From NCBI GenBank assembly GCA_001692895.1, contig KV748199.1:372001-436000 (forward strand): a stretch of 64,000 bases of DNA. Direction: 5' to 3'. The position numbers and the translations under genes are program-made. The notes beneath the pieces are model-generated. The model was not told where the DNA came from, ran no database searches, and saw nothing but the letters and a program-made list of their open reading frames with translations. This document shows, piece by piece, positions 33,004-44,065 of the stretch (positions are counted from its first letter, which is position 1; every line of letters begins with the position of its first letter). The stretch comes from Cenococcum geophilum 1.58. Lineage: Eukaryota > Ascomycota > Dothideomycetes > Gloniales > Gloniaceae.

Positions 33004-33458
33004 CTAATCTACAACGTGTCCCGCTCCACGTTGCCATATAGCTAAAAAGACAGACAGTGCGAAATATCCAGGGGTAGCAACAATTGAGTCGCTGATGTAA
33101 TGTGTCGCGCGAGCTGTTATCGGAAACTTGCAACTGTCTAATTCGTCTCCCGAGCAGTATTGCGGGAACAGGGGAAAGTTTCCCAGGGAATGGTTACCAG
33201 TGCCCGAGTCATGCGTGGTCGAGAATCCAGTCACATTGCTCCCGTCTGCGGAGAATCCCCTTGTGTTTTGGCCATCGACATCAGCAGCTGCTTCGCCATT
33301 CCATAAGGCAGAGTTGCGCCTGCGAAAACATTGCCGCCATTGTTTGTTCCTATCAATGGATTAACGTAGCGAAGTACATCGAAATCAGCAGCCCATGACG
33401 CTGAAATCAGGAGAGCAGATAGAAAGATTGCAGTGTTTGGAGAGAGTGGGTTGTGCAT
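33004..33458 (-). pseudogene. GH92 alpha-mannosidase, N-terminal fragment with frameshift
   Basis: The ATG at 33458 begins a signal-peptide-like leader (AIFLSALLISASWA), followed by DFDVLRYVNPLIGTNNGGNV and FAGATLPYGMAK, the typical start of glycoside hydrolase family 92 (secreted alpha-1,2-mannosidases). One base is then missing: the frame ends shortly after, while the next frame carries ADVDGQNTRGFSADGSNVTG, FSTTHDSGTGNHSLGNFPLF and so on to about 33060. The remaining roughly 600 residues of the enzyme, with its catalytic acids, are absent and AT-rich DNA follows. So it is a double-broken relic: a -1 frameshift near 33299 and truncation near 33050. Confidence 0.88.
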
Positions 33459-34161
33459 GTTGAGGGTGAAGCGAGGACAACCCCCAACGTGGGCGGACAA
33501 GCAAACGAAAGTAGAGATGGTGTAAAACATCATGAAGGGTTCACTTCATTTTAAGATTGATGGACTGCAATCGCTCCTGCCTAATTTGCACATTGCGGGG
33601 TCGAGTTTAAATCCTAGCAAGCGGTGGGAGGTATTTGAGCCTGGTCAATGTTACTTCCGGGTTTTTATCGAAGCAAGATTGCAAACAAGAGATCCGAGAA
33701 TCGAGGATGCTCCCCATCTCGAGAATGATAGTTGTTCCGCAAAAGCCCTGCCGAAGGCTTCGGTGTGACCTTCCGTGATTAAGTATCACTGCCCTCGTGC
33801 GGAAACAGCGTGTTGCGCTGATCCCTTCCATTCCCGCTCCTAAAATCTCACCTCACCTCACACCTGCACTTCTCACTCAAATGTCTTCGCTCGTGATTAA
33901 TCGTCTCTCTCAACTGTGCCCACCTGCATGGACGTTCCTCGCCAAGAAAGATTCTTAGAACAAGCACCTCTAAAACCCAGACTGGTGATTATGCATCATT
34001 ATTTAGGTAGAGTCGCGTTAATTCATCTTGTTTCCTACCCGTGAGATTTAATCAAGTGTCTGAGTTGAGCAATACAGTTTCGAATCACTCCATTCGAAAC
34101 ACTATGACAGTGGTGTCATAAATGTAAGCCTCGATGGCCAAGCTCTGGTAGACTTTCGTAA
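33459..34161. other. Intergenic, old promoter of the GH92 relic
   Basis: 700 bases without a recognised gene. Contains CT-rich blocks near 33870-33900. Confidence 0.5.
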
Positions 34162-34764
34162 TTATCCTTCCATGTTTCGTGCGTGGCGGACCTCCATGCC
34201 ATCATAATTCTCACGCACGCTAGCATACTCCTTGTTCTCTCTCGCCTTTTCTATGAACGCCTTGTGCGAATCTACAGTATCCCAGCCCGTAAACATCAAC
34301 GCTTCCTGCTTGCCAGGTTCTGAATCACATCGCCAACCGTCCACGACTTTATACGGTTCAGTGGCTCCCACGATGGTTGATTTGTGATTTTTGACGATTC
34401 GGTTATACTCTTCTACGTGTTTGCCATCCTTGATAAACAGTCTTGAAATTGCCATAACAGGTGCGTCTAGTGGCAGGGAGGACATGCTGTCGAGCTCCAT
34501 ATGTAGCATCCATTGGAACTCAAGCTGATCATCCTGCGTGCCCAGAATTTTCTTCTTCTCCGGAGAAGCAAGGAAATTTTGGTGAGTCTGCAGAGTGGAC
34601 CACATGCCAAGAATGTATATGAGAGATGGATCTTCTATGCAGTGGTAGAACTGAGAGTTTGTTTTGATGATTGAGCGAACCGTGGAAAGATTCTTAACCA
34701 GAGATTCGTCGGTTACTGAGACACCTTCCTTCAGGCGAAGCTGGCAGACCTCAAGAATAGGCAT
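34162..34764 (-). CDS. ABM-fold (dimeric alpha/beta barrel) protein, 200 aa
   Basis: Start chosen at 34764 (MPILEVCQLRLKEGV), because the upstream part of the frame is a simple CTCTCA-repeat translation. It looks like a two-domain protein of the antibiotic-biosynthesis-monooxygenase fold: a first unit with ILEVCQLRLKEG, FYHCIEDPSLIYILGMW and HQNFLASPE, and a second with AISRLFIKDGKHVEEYNRIV and EALMFTGWDTVDSHKAFIEK. Fungal members are small, cytosolic, often single-copy, and rarely characterised; a redox role is possible but not shown. No introns. Confidence 0.75.
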   Translation of the reverse strand: MPILEVCQLRLKEGVSVTDESLVKNLSTVRSIIKTNSQFYHCIEDPSLIYILGMWSTLQTHQNFLASPEKKKILGTQDDQLEFQWMLHMELDSMSSLPLDAPVMAISRLFIKDGKHVEEYNRIVKNHKSTIVGATEPYKVVDGWRCDSEPGKQEALMFTGWDTVDSHKAFIEKARENKEYASVRENYDGMEVRHARNMEG

Positions 34765-35890
34765 TTTGTAGAAGCTGCTGCTACCGTCAAGAATAACGAG
34801 AGTGAGAGTGAGAGTGAGAGGAGAGTTGGCGGGGAAGTTTGCGAATATAAGGCTGACAAGGCTGAAACTCACTAGTTTCTGACCTCGTTAAATGCAAAAT
34901 AAGCTTACTGCGTGCGCCCATATCTTGGCTCCACGCCCCCTTTTTAGCGAAGTGACTTCACTGATTATCGATATCATCATACTTTCGTAAGAGGACCTTC
35001 AGTACATTTCACAGAACGCTACCACATCTCAAGGCAGAGCCTAGTCTAATCCATGGGGCGCGTTGTTTTTGCAGATCGAAGCCCCTTCGTTTCGGACAGC
35101 CATCCCAAGTAAGAGAAGTTCTTTTTTGGCAGAATCCTTCCTGAGACTCTCGACGGATGGCTAATCGACTTATCAAGGTAAACATCGAAATTTTTCAATT
35201 TAGCTTAGTTGCCTAGTGAGCCTTGCACAATTCCCTCGTTTGCATACATGGGCATGGAAAACCCACGCTAGATTGGCCCCCTAATTTTCGGGTTCGGACC
35301 ATGGAAGGACGAGAAAGGAGGCGCCAAGGGCTCAGACCAGGTTTCAACTTTGCAGTAGCATCTGGAGCAAACCTTGAAGCGGAATAGACGTGGTAGGGAA
35401 GTTCTAAAATATCCATACCATTCTCCTTCTCCCGTGGCTGTGCAGACAGCCGTCGAAGTATATATGCGGTCACCCTTTGAAAAGGCCCCTCTTTAAGTAT
35501 CAAATAGTCGATCTTTCTACATCCCATCTTGGTCATTCCTTTAATCCCCATAGCATTTGTCGGTCCTTCCGTTCGTTACTTAGTTCACTGCGAACTCTTC
35601 ATTCCTTTCTTTCTAAAATACTTCGCTATGGGCTTACTATCTACTGCCCAAATCAAAACACTCCTGCGATTTCTCACTCTACGCGAACGCTATCAATCTC
35701 GACGATAACCAGAAACTTCCCTTAAACACTGATGTCACGGACGTAATGTAAGAACATCGAGCGGAAATGGTGCATTGAAATGTTGTGTCAAAAGTTTCTG
35801 AGCTGCTTAGCGATTGACATACCTTCGGTTTTTGTCGGCGCTCCGAGACGATTTCTCACCTGATTCCCGTCTATTCTTGCAGACAGTGAA
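34765..35890. other. Intergenic, includes a GAGAGT microsatellite
   Basis: A short GAGAGT repeat lies at 34799-34821 just upstream of the ABM-fold gene. Otherwise no recognisable feature; one 112-codon minus frame (35551-35213) has no family resemblance. Part may belong to 5' exons of the next gene. Confidence 0.45.
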
Positions 35891-35893
35891 CTA

Positions 35894-37328
35894 TTGAGCA
35901 AAGCAACTCTCCTCATACACAATTCTAGCCCCTTTGAACTCCTAAGCACGCTAACAATACCTCAGGTTATAAACATTTTCGTTTTCGCCGAATTTCTGGC
36001 TCTGGGTGCGGGTGTGCTCCCGCTAGTTCACATGGCCCATCTGGTTTTTTTGGCGCATCCAGAATCCAGAGGTCAATCAGTACGGGAGTGGGTTTAACAT
36101 GTTTTCTATAATCTATTGGGGGTACTTATCAGGATTTAGCAATGAACACTACCAGCGAGCTGCTCATAGTATCGATACCACTCTACACTCACTGAGCGAC
36201 ACTCAGCTCGTTGCTAGCATAGGCCTTCTATTCGCTACGCTCTATCAGAGCTGCGATATCTCGGCATACCACTACAACCTCGTGTGCTGCATGCTTCTCA
36301 TGTCTATGGCCACACATATATTCGCTTTCGTCAAAATTCCTCACCTTTTCAAAAGAACTTCTAGTCGGCACTCGTCTGACTATTTGGTATCCTCCTTACT
36401 TTTGTTTTCACTTGGTTTCTGTGCAAAAACCGCGACGTTCAGGGATTTCCAATGGACGTAGCATCTCTCAACTATCTTCCCAGTCTCCTGCTTCATCAAT
36501 GGCAGCAATAGTATCCTAGATCCAAGCTTCTTTTCCACGCGCAATATTTCCGCAGCTCTCCTACCCACACTCTAACATACAGTGTCTACGAGTCAATTTT
36601 GGTCACTGTTGATCCCACTAACATGTACATTTGTCATCGGGTTAATCTTCCTAGCTGTGGGTTCTGTGGGTGAGGCCTTGGAGGGAAAGATTGGGTGGAT
36701 CATTCGCTTCCTTGTAACGCTTGTCAATCTCTGCGTCGTGGCCAGTGCCACGTACATGTACAATGGCTTGCGTAACCACATGGAGATTAATGCCTGGTAC
36801 CTTAAAGCAAAGGACAGTAACTGTAGCTTTGCACAAATCGTGTCGTTGGCACTCCTCGGGTCTTCAATTATTCCACTTTTCAAATCATTCATTGGTAAGT
36901 TCACTTTCAAATACGAGCTTAGGTTACGAAGTATCAAACTCCCGCAGAATCTCGGGGTATATCACCAAAATCGAAGACTCCTGCTGGCATAGCAGAGTCA
37001 AGCTGGGAAATTCCATGGGTAATTCCGTTGCAGTTGCCTTTATTATCCTTAGAGCATGCGGGAGCACAAAAGAGCTAATAAATTTTTGCGGCCGATCTCA
37101 TATGCCTTCTAAGCTCTAAGCTTCATTTAGCTAACTACAGTCGCAGCAGAAACAATTAACGGCCCCAGAAGTCAGGCCGTGGGCGCATTAGCAGCTGTCC
37201 AGAAGGCCGGAAAACAGTTCGAAGGGTTTGGTGATGACACGAATCCGATGCTGCCCAATTACAACAACCCATATTGTCAACCCCAACTGGGCGCCAAAAG
37301 AACTGGTCCTAATGGCAGCGCCAATTAG
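35894..37328 (+). pseudogene. Fungal integral membrane protein gene with an in-frame stop
   Basis: Multipass protein family of Pezizomycotina, function unknown. Readable parts: 36099-36458 (HSLSDTQLVASIGLLFATLY, then SAYHYNLVCCMLLMSMATHI), continuing in the same frame after a TAG at 36459-36461 as FPVSCFINGSNSILDPSFF; then about 36583-36894 (hydrophobic helices, FLVTLVNLCVVASATYMYNG, IIPLFKSFIG). A 21-bp microexon (36998-37018, VKLGNSM) and a last exon (37147-37328, ETINGPRSQAVGALAAVQKA, then EGFGDDTNPMLPNY) keep the frame, joined by introns of 103 and 128 bp with GTAAGT/GTAATT donors. The 5' end is unresolved. The stop inside an otherwise clean frame suggests a recent pseudogene or a sequencing error. 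Confidence 0.6.
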
Positions 37329-38134
37329 GACAATATATAGCCTCGAATTCCGGCTGACAAATATTCTTATGATGGATAATATCAATGGCCCACAAGGCGT
37401 CTTTCAAGAATGAGAGGGTTCTGGGTTTGATCGGCATGATGCCGGGTTCGGCTTTGCTTGCATAATGTCTGAAACTGCGATGATCGTTGCTCTTCTCAGT
37501 TAAATGTCTGGAATTCAGCTTGTGGCCATAGCTCTGTGGTATTCATACCTGGGCGAAGACTCGGGAGGACCTTACAAGTTCAGTAATTAAGAGCCGTGGC
37601 ATCCTTCGTTCTTTGCCCAGGGGTGAGTCGAAGCCGCTTCGGCAATGTCAGCGCTGGGACACTTGGACACGCGGATGAGGAGCGTGAGGGTGCGCATTAG
37701 TAATGTAATAGTTTTCTTCTTCCAGGCAGCGTTATGAACGGTTTGCGTGGTTGCTAGCTGCTTTTGAGGTGAAACTGCCTTGCCTGATATCTATATTTAG
37801 AATTACGTCGGTGAATCTCTTGTCGTATAGATTAAAATGAAGATAGATCGATTAATTCGTCAATCGGCGAAGCCGACCAGGAAATACGGGATGATCTGGT
37901 GCTGCTTTAGTGGTGTAGGGCTGTGAGTCAGCCGTGCCAACCTCAATATGCAGGTTGAGGCCCATGGCGTTACCACGGCATGGCGGTCTAAGCCACGAGC
38001 TTCGTATCTCTAAACCAACTTCGTCTCCAGCGCTAAAAGAGCATAAAACACGACTTCAAGTAGTAAATTACCCATATCCATACACTTCGGTTTTCTGATT
38101 TACTCTCTGTTTAAGCTGTTCCAATATATCCGTC
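37329..38134. promoter_or_regulatory. Upstream region of the Zn2Cys6 gene
   Basis: About 800 bases with no gene. Contains a small inverted repeat (AACCTCAATATGCAGGTT at about 37940). Confidence 0.4.
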
Positions 38135-39501
38135 ATGTCTCTGCCTGTATGCTCCAATCTCAATACTTCAGAAACGTCGAGCGATTCAGACAGAGCGAGT
38201 GCAGCATCAGTTGATGGATCTACAACGCCTGCAGCACCACGCAAGCCAATCCCACGAAAGGGCCACACAAAGTCGAGAAGAGGTTGCTTCAATTGCAAGA
38301 GACGCAGAATCAAATGCAACGAGAACTATCCAGATTGCAATCATTGTGTAAAAGCTGGCTTGCGCTGCGAGTACCCGACCAACATAATACAGAATTCTCA
38401 GGGATCCCCGAGTCCCCAAGATGCGGTGCAGTTGAGGTCGACCCCGGGAACTTTCACAATGTCTGACATGCGGTTATTCCATCACTTTCTCATCACAGGC
38501 TACCCTCATCTCCCTGTCGGGGCTGACAAAATCTGGATCACCATAATTCCAAGCATTGCCCACAATGTACGTTAATGCTATTTCTTCTCTAAATTGAGGC
38601 CGAGGCTGATACATCTAGTACGAATACCTAATCCACTCGATACTTGCTCTGGCCGCATCCCATCTCGACGCTATTTCTAGCGCGAATGTCGGAGCTGAAG
38701 CCCTTTCCCACCGCGTTATCGCGGTGAGGTCCTTAAATGAAGCCCTCTCACATCCTGCTCAATCTAGGAGCGAATGCGATGCCAGGATGGCCGCTGCACT
38801 GGCACTCGCTTTCCAGTCAAGCCATTTACAAGACGGTCTGGCAGAGTTTCTGACCATGATTCGAGGATGTAACATTATTGCAGGAAAGGACCAGCTGATG
38901 AATCCCGACTCTGTATTCCACGCATTTCATGAAGCCAACCATCTTGCGACAATGCAAAACAGACTCTCAAACGCATCCCAATTTCCTATCGATACGAATG
39001 ATCTCGATGACGCAACCGCTTCGATCAAAGCTGTAGAGACCTTACCATTGACTGACTGGGAGGAAGCGTTCCATAATATTATTGTAAGAACGCTAGAATT
39101 TGCATATAACTACCCCGTTCAGGGTGAGTACTCTCTATATTCTGGAAATGCTGGGGTACTTACAATTTGAATAAGCATATACAACGCTTGTTACGCTCTA
39201 CAACCTGCCGTCAAGATGGACCCACGACCAGTTTCTGTCCTTCATCAATCCTCACAATAGCATTTCTCAAATTCTGCTGGCGCATTTCATTGCAGTGCAG
39301 GCCATACTCTCGCCGATCCTGTCGTTTGAAAGAATGGGTTTCCAAGGAGTTAACGCCCCTACGGCGCTTTTGAGCTGGATTGAGAACATATACAGAACGG
39401 TGCCCGACTGTTTTCGACCCTATCTTGAATGGTGTAGGACTACATCAAGATATCCATTCCACCGCATCAATGCAACCCGCCAAATAGAATATGATCCGTG
39501 A
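38135..39501 (+). CDS. Zn2Cys6 transcription factor, Upc2/sterol-uptake type, 420 aa
   Basis: Exons 38135-38566, 38619-39123 and 39176-39501, with two 52-bp introns (GTACGT..TAG, GTGAGT..AAG). The binuclear cluster is at 51-78 with spacing CX2CX6CX6CX2CX6C (Cys51, 54, 61, 68, 71, 78), preceded by a basic stretch (RKGHTKSRRG). After the cluster come MSDMRLFHHFLITGYPHLPV and HNYEYLIHSILALAASHLDA across intron 1, typical of the regulators related to yeast Upc2/Ecm22 sterol-uptake control proteins. The C-terminus lacks an obvious sterol-binding tail, so the ligand is uncertain. It converges on an RTA1-family gene 105 bp away, a family whose yeast members respond to sterol stress, which makes it a candidate target. 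Confidence 0.88.
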
Positions 39502-39606
39502 GCACATTGCCATACACTACAGTCGTTACTGCCACTGAACCCTCCAGGATCCGCAAACCTCAGTGTTTTCCTCCTGCTCTAATATTGCCTGTCTTCCCGC
39601 TTCACT

Positions 39607-40600
39607 CTACGCTTGACCCAAGTCTACCCCTGCGTCTGAACTCAACGACTTTCCGAGACCGCCCATTCTTCCTAAATACTTCGCTGGATGGTAAAGGCAG
39701 AATATCGAGATTGCAGGCAGCATCGGCAGAGATTCGAAGACGTAGAAGATCCATTCGTGCGTGAAAGGATAGCCGTGGATCCCGCAAGCAAATTCTATAA
39801 CACGGTATACGGAACGCACCTGTTGCGGGGTTACGATCATTAGAAAACGCATTCAGACTTCCGATCAGTATTCAGATGTGACATACTAGAATCAGTGCCG
39901 ACGAGATATAAATGGCATGCAAGACCTTTCGCCATCCCTTTGGTGCGTCCAGCTTCGTGTATTGTTTAGCGCTCTTCCCAAACGCCCAAATGATTACCAG
40001 AAAGAACACAAACGTTAGGACCTGCGTACATAACCCGGCAATCAAGACATCAGTTCCGATTTTAGCGTTGTTGCCTTGCCAGTTTCCGGAGGATGCAATC
40101 CCAGAGCCAGACGCTTGGATCAAGAATGAAGCGATATCACAGCCAACGAAAGTCCTCGTGATGCGTTCAGCTCTGATGCCGAGTATACGATGTTGATTTT
40201 GGTCAAGGACTGCTTGAATGAGACGTCCGATAAGGAGGTAGTTCCCTGCTGCTACAAAGATAGGGGCGAGGATGATTAGGGTGCTTGAGATCGCGTAGGG
40301 TGGCTGTGTTCCAGTTATAACGCATTAGCATCGTGTTACTAAAATACTTGAATGAGAGTCTATTAAGCAAAGACTACGTACGATTTCATCAACCTGACGA
40401 GTTGATACTGCTCGCGCGATGTAGCCTCCTACTTCGAGGGCCGAGCCAAAGACGACGCATAGGAAGAAGTAGCTTCGATATCTGATGACTGTTTGCAAAA
40501 AAAGTACGCATGTTGGGATGAGATATAAAATAGCGACTGCGATGGCTAGTGCGATTGAGGGGTTGTAGGACCAAATACTATTGGATTTGTCATTAGCCAT
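39607..40600 (-). CDS. RTA1-like lipid-translocating exporter family protein, 282 aa
   Basis: Exons 40600-40382, 40303-39887 and 39819-39607, with introns of 78 and 67 bp (both phase 0, donors GTACGT and GTATGT). Start at MANDKSNSIWSYNPS; an in-frame ATG at 40669 would add 23 residues. Seven hydrophobic segments are expected. Family marks: ALEVGGYIAR in exon 1, PPYAISSTLIILAPIFVAAG and QNQHRILGIRAERITRTFVG in exon 2, ASGSGIASSG, KIGTDVLIAGLCTQVLTFVF, and across intron 2 ISSALILVRSVYRVIEFACG, then EWIFYVFESLPML in exon 3. Yeast relatives (RTA1, RSB1) give resistance to aminocholesterol or move sphingoid bases. Substrate here is unknown. Confidence 0.9.
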
Positions 40601-40669
40601 TATGGGAAGACTTAAGGTAGGTATGGTTGAGCCGTTCTTAGATAGCCATTCTCTAGACAAAGTACTCAC

Positions 40670-41368
40670 TTATATACTGGACTCCGTTCAATCCTTGCAT
40701 GGTCTGATACTGCTATTTACAGTCAAAACTCCTAAGATTACGCATTCTCGATTTTCAAAATGAGCTTCTTGTTCTAAATATTTATCTCTTTGCGATGCCC
40801 AAACGATAAATGCGAAGAGTGCGAAGTTGGTATAGAATCTCTACACTGAAGAGTGCTAAGAGCTATATCGACTTTGCTCTGATTGGTCGACTTGTTCACT
40901 TTTCGCATTCGTCGTATTTCGTGTTCTTGGCCGCCAAGCCTCCACGTATTGCCGGACCCTTGGCTAGGCTCAGGCGCCTCGCAAGAAAGCCTTGTTGGCA
41001 GACAGCGCCGCTTGAAGGCGCGCGTAAATTCCTTCCCGATCAACACGAGTTGCTACGAGCGCTTAGCGTATTTCTATGGCAACTGGACCTATGTGAAAAC
41101 AGGATTTCTCACGGACCATTCAGACATTAACTTCTATTCCACGCGTACACAGACTCCCGCAATCTCATGCACCAGCAAATGCAAACACTCAAAGGATTGA
41201 CTGTACTCCTTCTACAATATATATTCCGACCAGTACCTTCCGGCTCTCCCAAGTCGTCAAGGTTCCCTTCCGAAATCCATTATTTACTACTTAGTGTATT
41301 AGTCCCACCTGTTTGGCAATCATGACAAAGTTGACCTTCGACCCGTCATCTTGGATCGATGCCTGCAT
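40670..41368. other. Intergenic, no gene recognised
   Basis: 700 bases between two minus-strand genes. Overlapping frames of about 90-106 codons on both strands (40774-41200) lack any family resemblance. Confidence 0.5.
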
Positions 41369-43218
41369 TTAGTCTGTTTTTTGGCTGGAATTCTTCGTGT
41401 AGAAAGCCTGCTGGACTATCTCGCCGTGTTGATTCTGAAATTTAAGCTCAATCCATCTCCGTGGAAGATGCCTTGATTTTATCATACTTCCGCCCTCGAA
41501 CATGTCCACAAGAGTGTTTATTTTAAAGACCTTTTTTTCGGCGTTTGATCGAAGCCATCCGGCAAATGGCGCTCCACTGTCAGAAGTGCCTTCAACAAAC
41601 ACTGCTAGACGACTAGCTGGATCGTCTTTCGTAGCATTTAGGCAGTAAACATTTGGATGATTACCTTTACGCCTGAATTCATCCTCTGTTATACTCTCAA
41701 AACGAACTTGGACAGGGGCGTTGTGCTCAAGATGAACCCACTTTCGACTGATAGTGAAACTGAAACTGGCTAGAAAAAACTCCTGATGGGCGGAGCCAGA
41801 TTTATTTAGACGAATCTTGACAAGTTTTTCGACTCCTTCTAACCCTTTTACAAGCTTCTTCTGGTTTGTCTGAACTCGTGTAATAACTCTTTGTCGCATG
41901 ACTTTTGCATAATAGTCCCGAAGGACCATGTTTGGTGAAAATTTTAGCTCGTAAAACCGTCTTCTTAGACTGGTATAGTATTGCGCCACCATTGGGTCGG
42001 ACGTGTGATACATGCTGGGATCTTGAGTATCGACCATGACACAATAAGGAGCCTGGTGAAGAGGTATGGCGATGTTAAGATGGGTTCCGGCGTAAGGTGC
42101 AACCATATTTGCCGGCAGATACTTTGCAAGAGCATTTTTTGTGAGAGTTTGCAACATTAGACAACACCACATTTCAAGTAGATTGAGTAGAAGTGGATCT
42201 ACTCTATCTATTGCAGACAAGAAAACGAATTCTTCTTCAACTTCGTACATCTTGTTCTCATCACCTCGGTCCCAGACGAAGTAATGCAAGCTCGGATTCC
42301 TGGCCCTATACTCAGGGTCCCGGTGGTGGTCCAGTCGTGTTGGCATTTCTATGCTTTGTCCAACATAGAGAAAGTAGATACTAGAATCAGACTTGAGCCA
42401 GATGATATGCAAGTATATTCCAACCTTTGGGGTGTTGCCTCCAATTAGAAGGAGGCTTGAATTTGTTAGTTAATAGTATCTATTTATAGCAGAATTTAAC
42501 TTACTTGTCTCGCGAGTAGTTACCAGATGATAACACTCTAAGTGCTTCTGGACGAAGTAAACTTAGAAAATCGAGGCCAGAATCTCTACTCCGATGTAGA
42601 AAGCTACCATAAGCATCAGAATGGAACTCTTCTATGCTCTCTAGCATATAATAGAGGACCTCTTCAGGGGTGGGGTGGATGAACGCATGGGTCTCTGAAG
42701 GTATGCTAATATAGGCCTGCCACCTCGAACTTCGGGAGGTGTTTGGCGTAGTTGTGGTTGTGGCCAGTCGATTGGCGGGTGCACGAAACTCTTGGTACGG
42801 TATCCAAACATCCTCCTCATCAATTTCCTCTTTGTCAATAAGCTCTTCGTCAATGGTTTCTTCGTCAATGTCCTTTTTGGTAACGCCTATTTCATCGGCT
42901 CTCCGAAAACGATCAAACTCATCTTCTTCACCAACAACTATGCCGTATGTTGAACGAAGGTTTTTTCCAATAGTGAGTGTTGGACTATCGGCTGATTCCC
43001 CAATATTGTAGAAGCCAGGTCTTGGTGCTACTATCACGTATTTTTTCTGCGATGACGATTCGTCTTCATCAGACTCCGGTTCAGGAGACCAGCGTAGGCC
43101 GGGAGCAAGTTTTGGCAGTTCTGGAGAGAGTTCTGAACAATAAGACGCTTAGTCCATCTGCATGCATCAATGACTAGTACAAGTGCTTACCGATCTGGCC
43201 TGAAGGATTCTCCGTCAT
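41369..43218 (-). CDS. GIY-YIG domain protein, fungal, 568 aa, three exons
   Basis: Exons 43218-43191, 43132-42524 and 42438-41369. Intron 1 is 58 bp (GTAAGC..CAG). Intron 2 is 85 bp with a weak GTAACT donor, chosen because the stronger GTAAGT 19 bases downstream breaks the frame. After an acidic N-terminal half (repeats of DIDEETIDEELIDKEEIDEE) the GIY-YIG core begins near 220: VGIYLHIIWLK, then IYFLYVGQS with Arg and two His residues following (RLDHHR). This is the GIY...YVG..R..H order of the nuclease fold. The rest (YFVWDRG, LLNLLEMWCCLML and a long C-terminal region) belongs to a fungal-only extension. Nuclease activity is inferred. An inverted-repeat structure starts 6 bp upstream of the ATG. 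Confidence 0.7.
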
Positions 43219-43223
43219 TTTTT

Positions 43224-43506
43224 CTTTGTCACGGCAGTGAAAGAACAAGAGGCACAAGCTGCAAGTTCACGCATAGATTGATCTGAGACTGGGCTTAGAG
43301 AAGAAAACTACCTAATGCTTGGCATTAGGCTTATAAGTACTTTGTGAAGTGTTGCGTTGTGACCGCGCTTGCCCGCGTTTGCCCGCGTTACTGCCACATT
43401 CATGCTTTGTGAAATATGGTTGCTAGTCGAGCCATTATAGTCTCAGATCAATCTATGCGTGAACTTGCACCTTGCACCTCTTATTCTTTCACCGCCGTGA
43501 CAGAAG
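43224..43506. repeat. 283-bp inverted repeat with 67-bp arms
   Basis: Left arm 43224-43290 and right arm 43439-43506 pair with few differences (core TTCACGCATAGATTGATCTG and its reverse). The 148-bp spacer holds a smaller hairpin (CCTAATGCTTGGCATTAGG) and a CCGCGTTTGCCCGCG direct repeat. The left arm covers the 5' leader of the GIY-YIG gene. It may be a MITE or an inverted duplication of the promoter. Confidence 0.8.
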
Positions 43507-43639
43507 ACTAAGCTTCCTACTACTTCATTATCCTTTGCGGCATAATTCAAAACCTTCTCACTTTCACCATAACAACAACCCTTCCAACGCGCTTCGCGAC
43601 ACGGTAACGCGTCCTTTGATTAGGGCCTCATTGCCACAG

Positions 43640-44065
43640 TCGACAACAGCCACCGGAACCCTTCAGAACGAACCCCAGAATCCAGACCGGAACACGCCTA
43701 CGTGGCACGAACCCAGAACCATGAACACGCAAGTGAGCTCAACCGACCAAGAGGGCCATGAACAAGAACAGAATCAGAAAGTCGGACAGCGCGCGTTCGA
43801 CCTCATTCGGGATCTCCAGAAGCCGGAAAACATGAAAGAGCTGAAAGGCATGCTGAAGAACCGTGCCTAGGAAGACACCCTAGGGCTACCGCAAGAAATG
43901 AACAAGACCTACCAAAACGTGCGTGATGAACTATTGGTCCAGGACGGAACAGTTAAGAACCTCGAGCAGACCATCCTGGACTCGCGTGAGCAGTTCCGTA
44001 CGTTGAAAACGAAGTACCAAACCCTTAAGAAGCATCTCACGGACCTACAGAAGGTTATCTCATGA
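43640..44065 (+). pseudogene. Retrotransposon gag-like fragment with in-frame stop
   Basis: One + frame runs from about 43640 to TGA at 44063-44065, broken by a TAG at 43868-43870 where Gln is likely (CAG to TAG). It encodes a hydrophilic, coiled-coil-like sequence: GQRAFDLIRDLQKPENMKEL, then QDGTVKNLEQTILDSREQF and KKHLTDLQKVI. This resembles the N-terminal part of gag proteins of fungal Ty3/gypsy elements, from general pattern rather than a specific match. No other element parts are attached. Confidence 0.45.

Noticed and set aside
42505..42505. Strong GTAAGT donor for intron 2 of the GIY-YIG gene
   Set aside because: With any nearby acceptor it breaks the frame, whereas the weaker GTAACT at 42523 keeps it.
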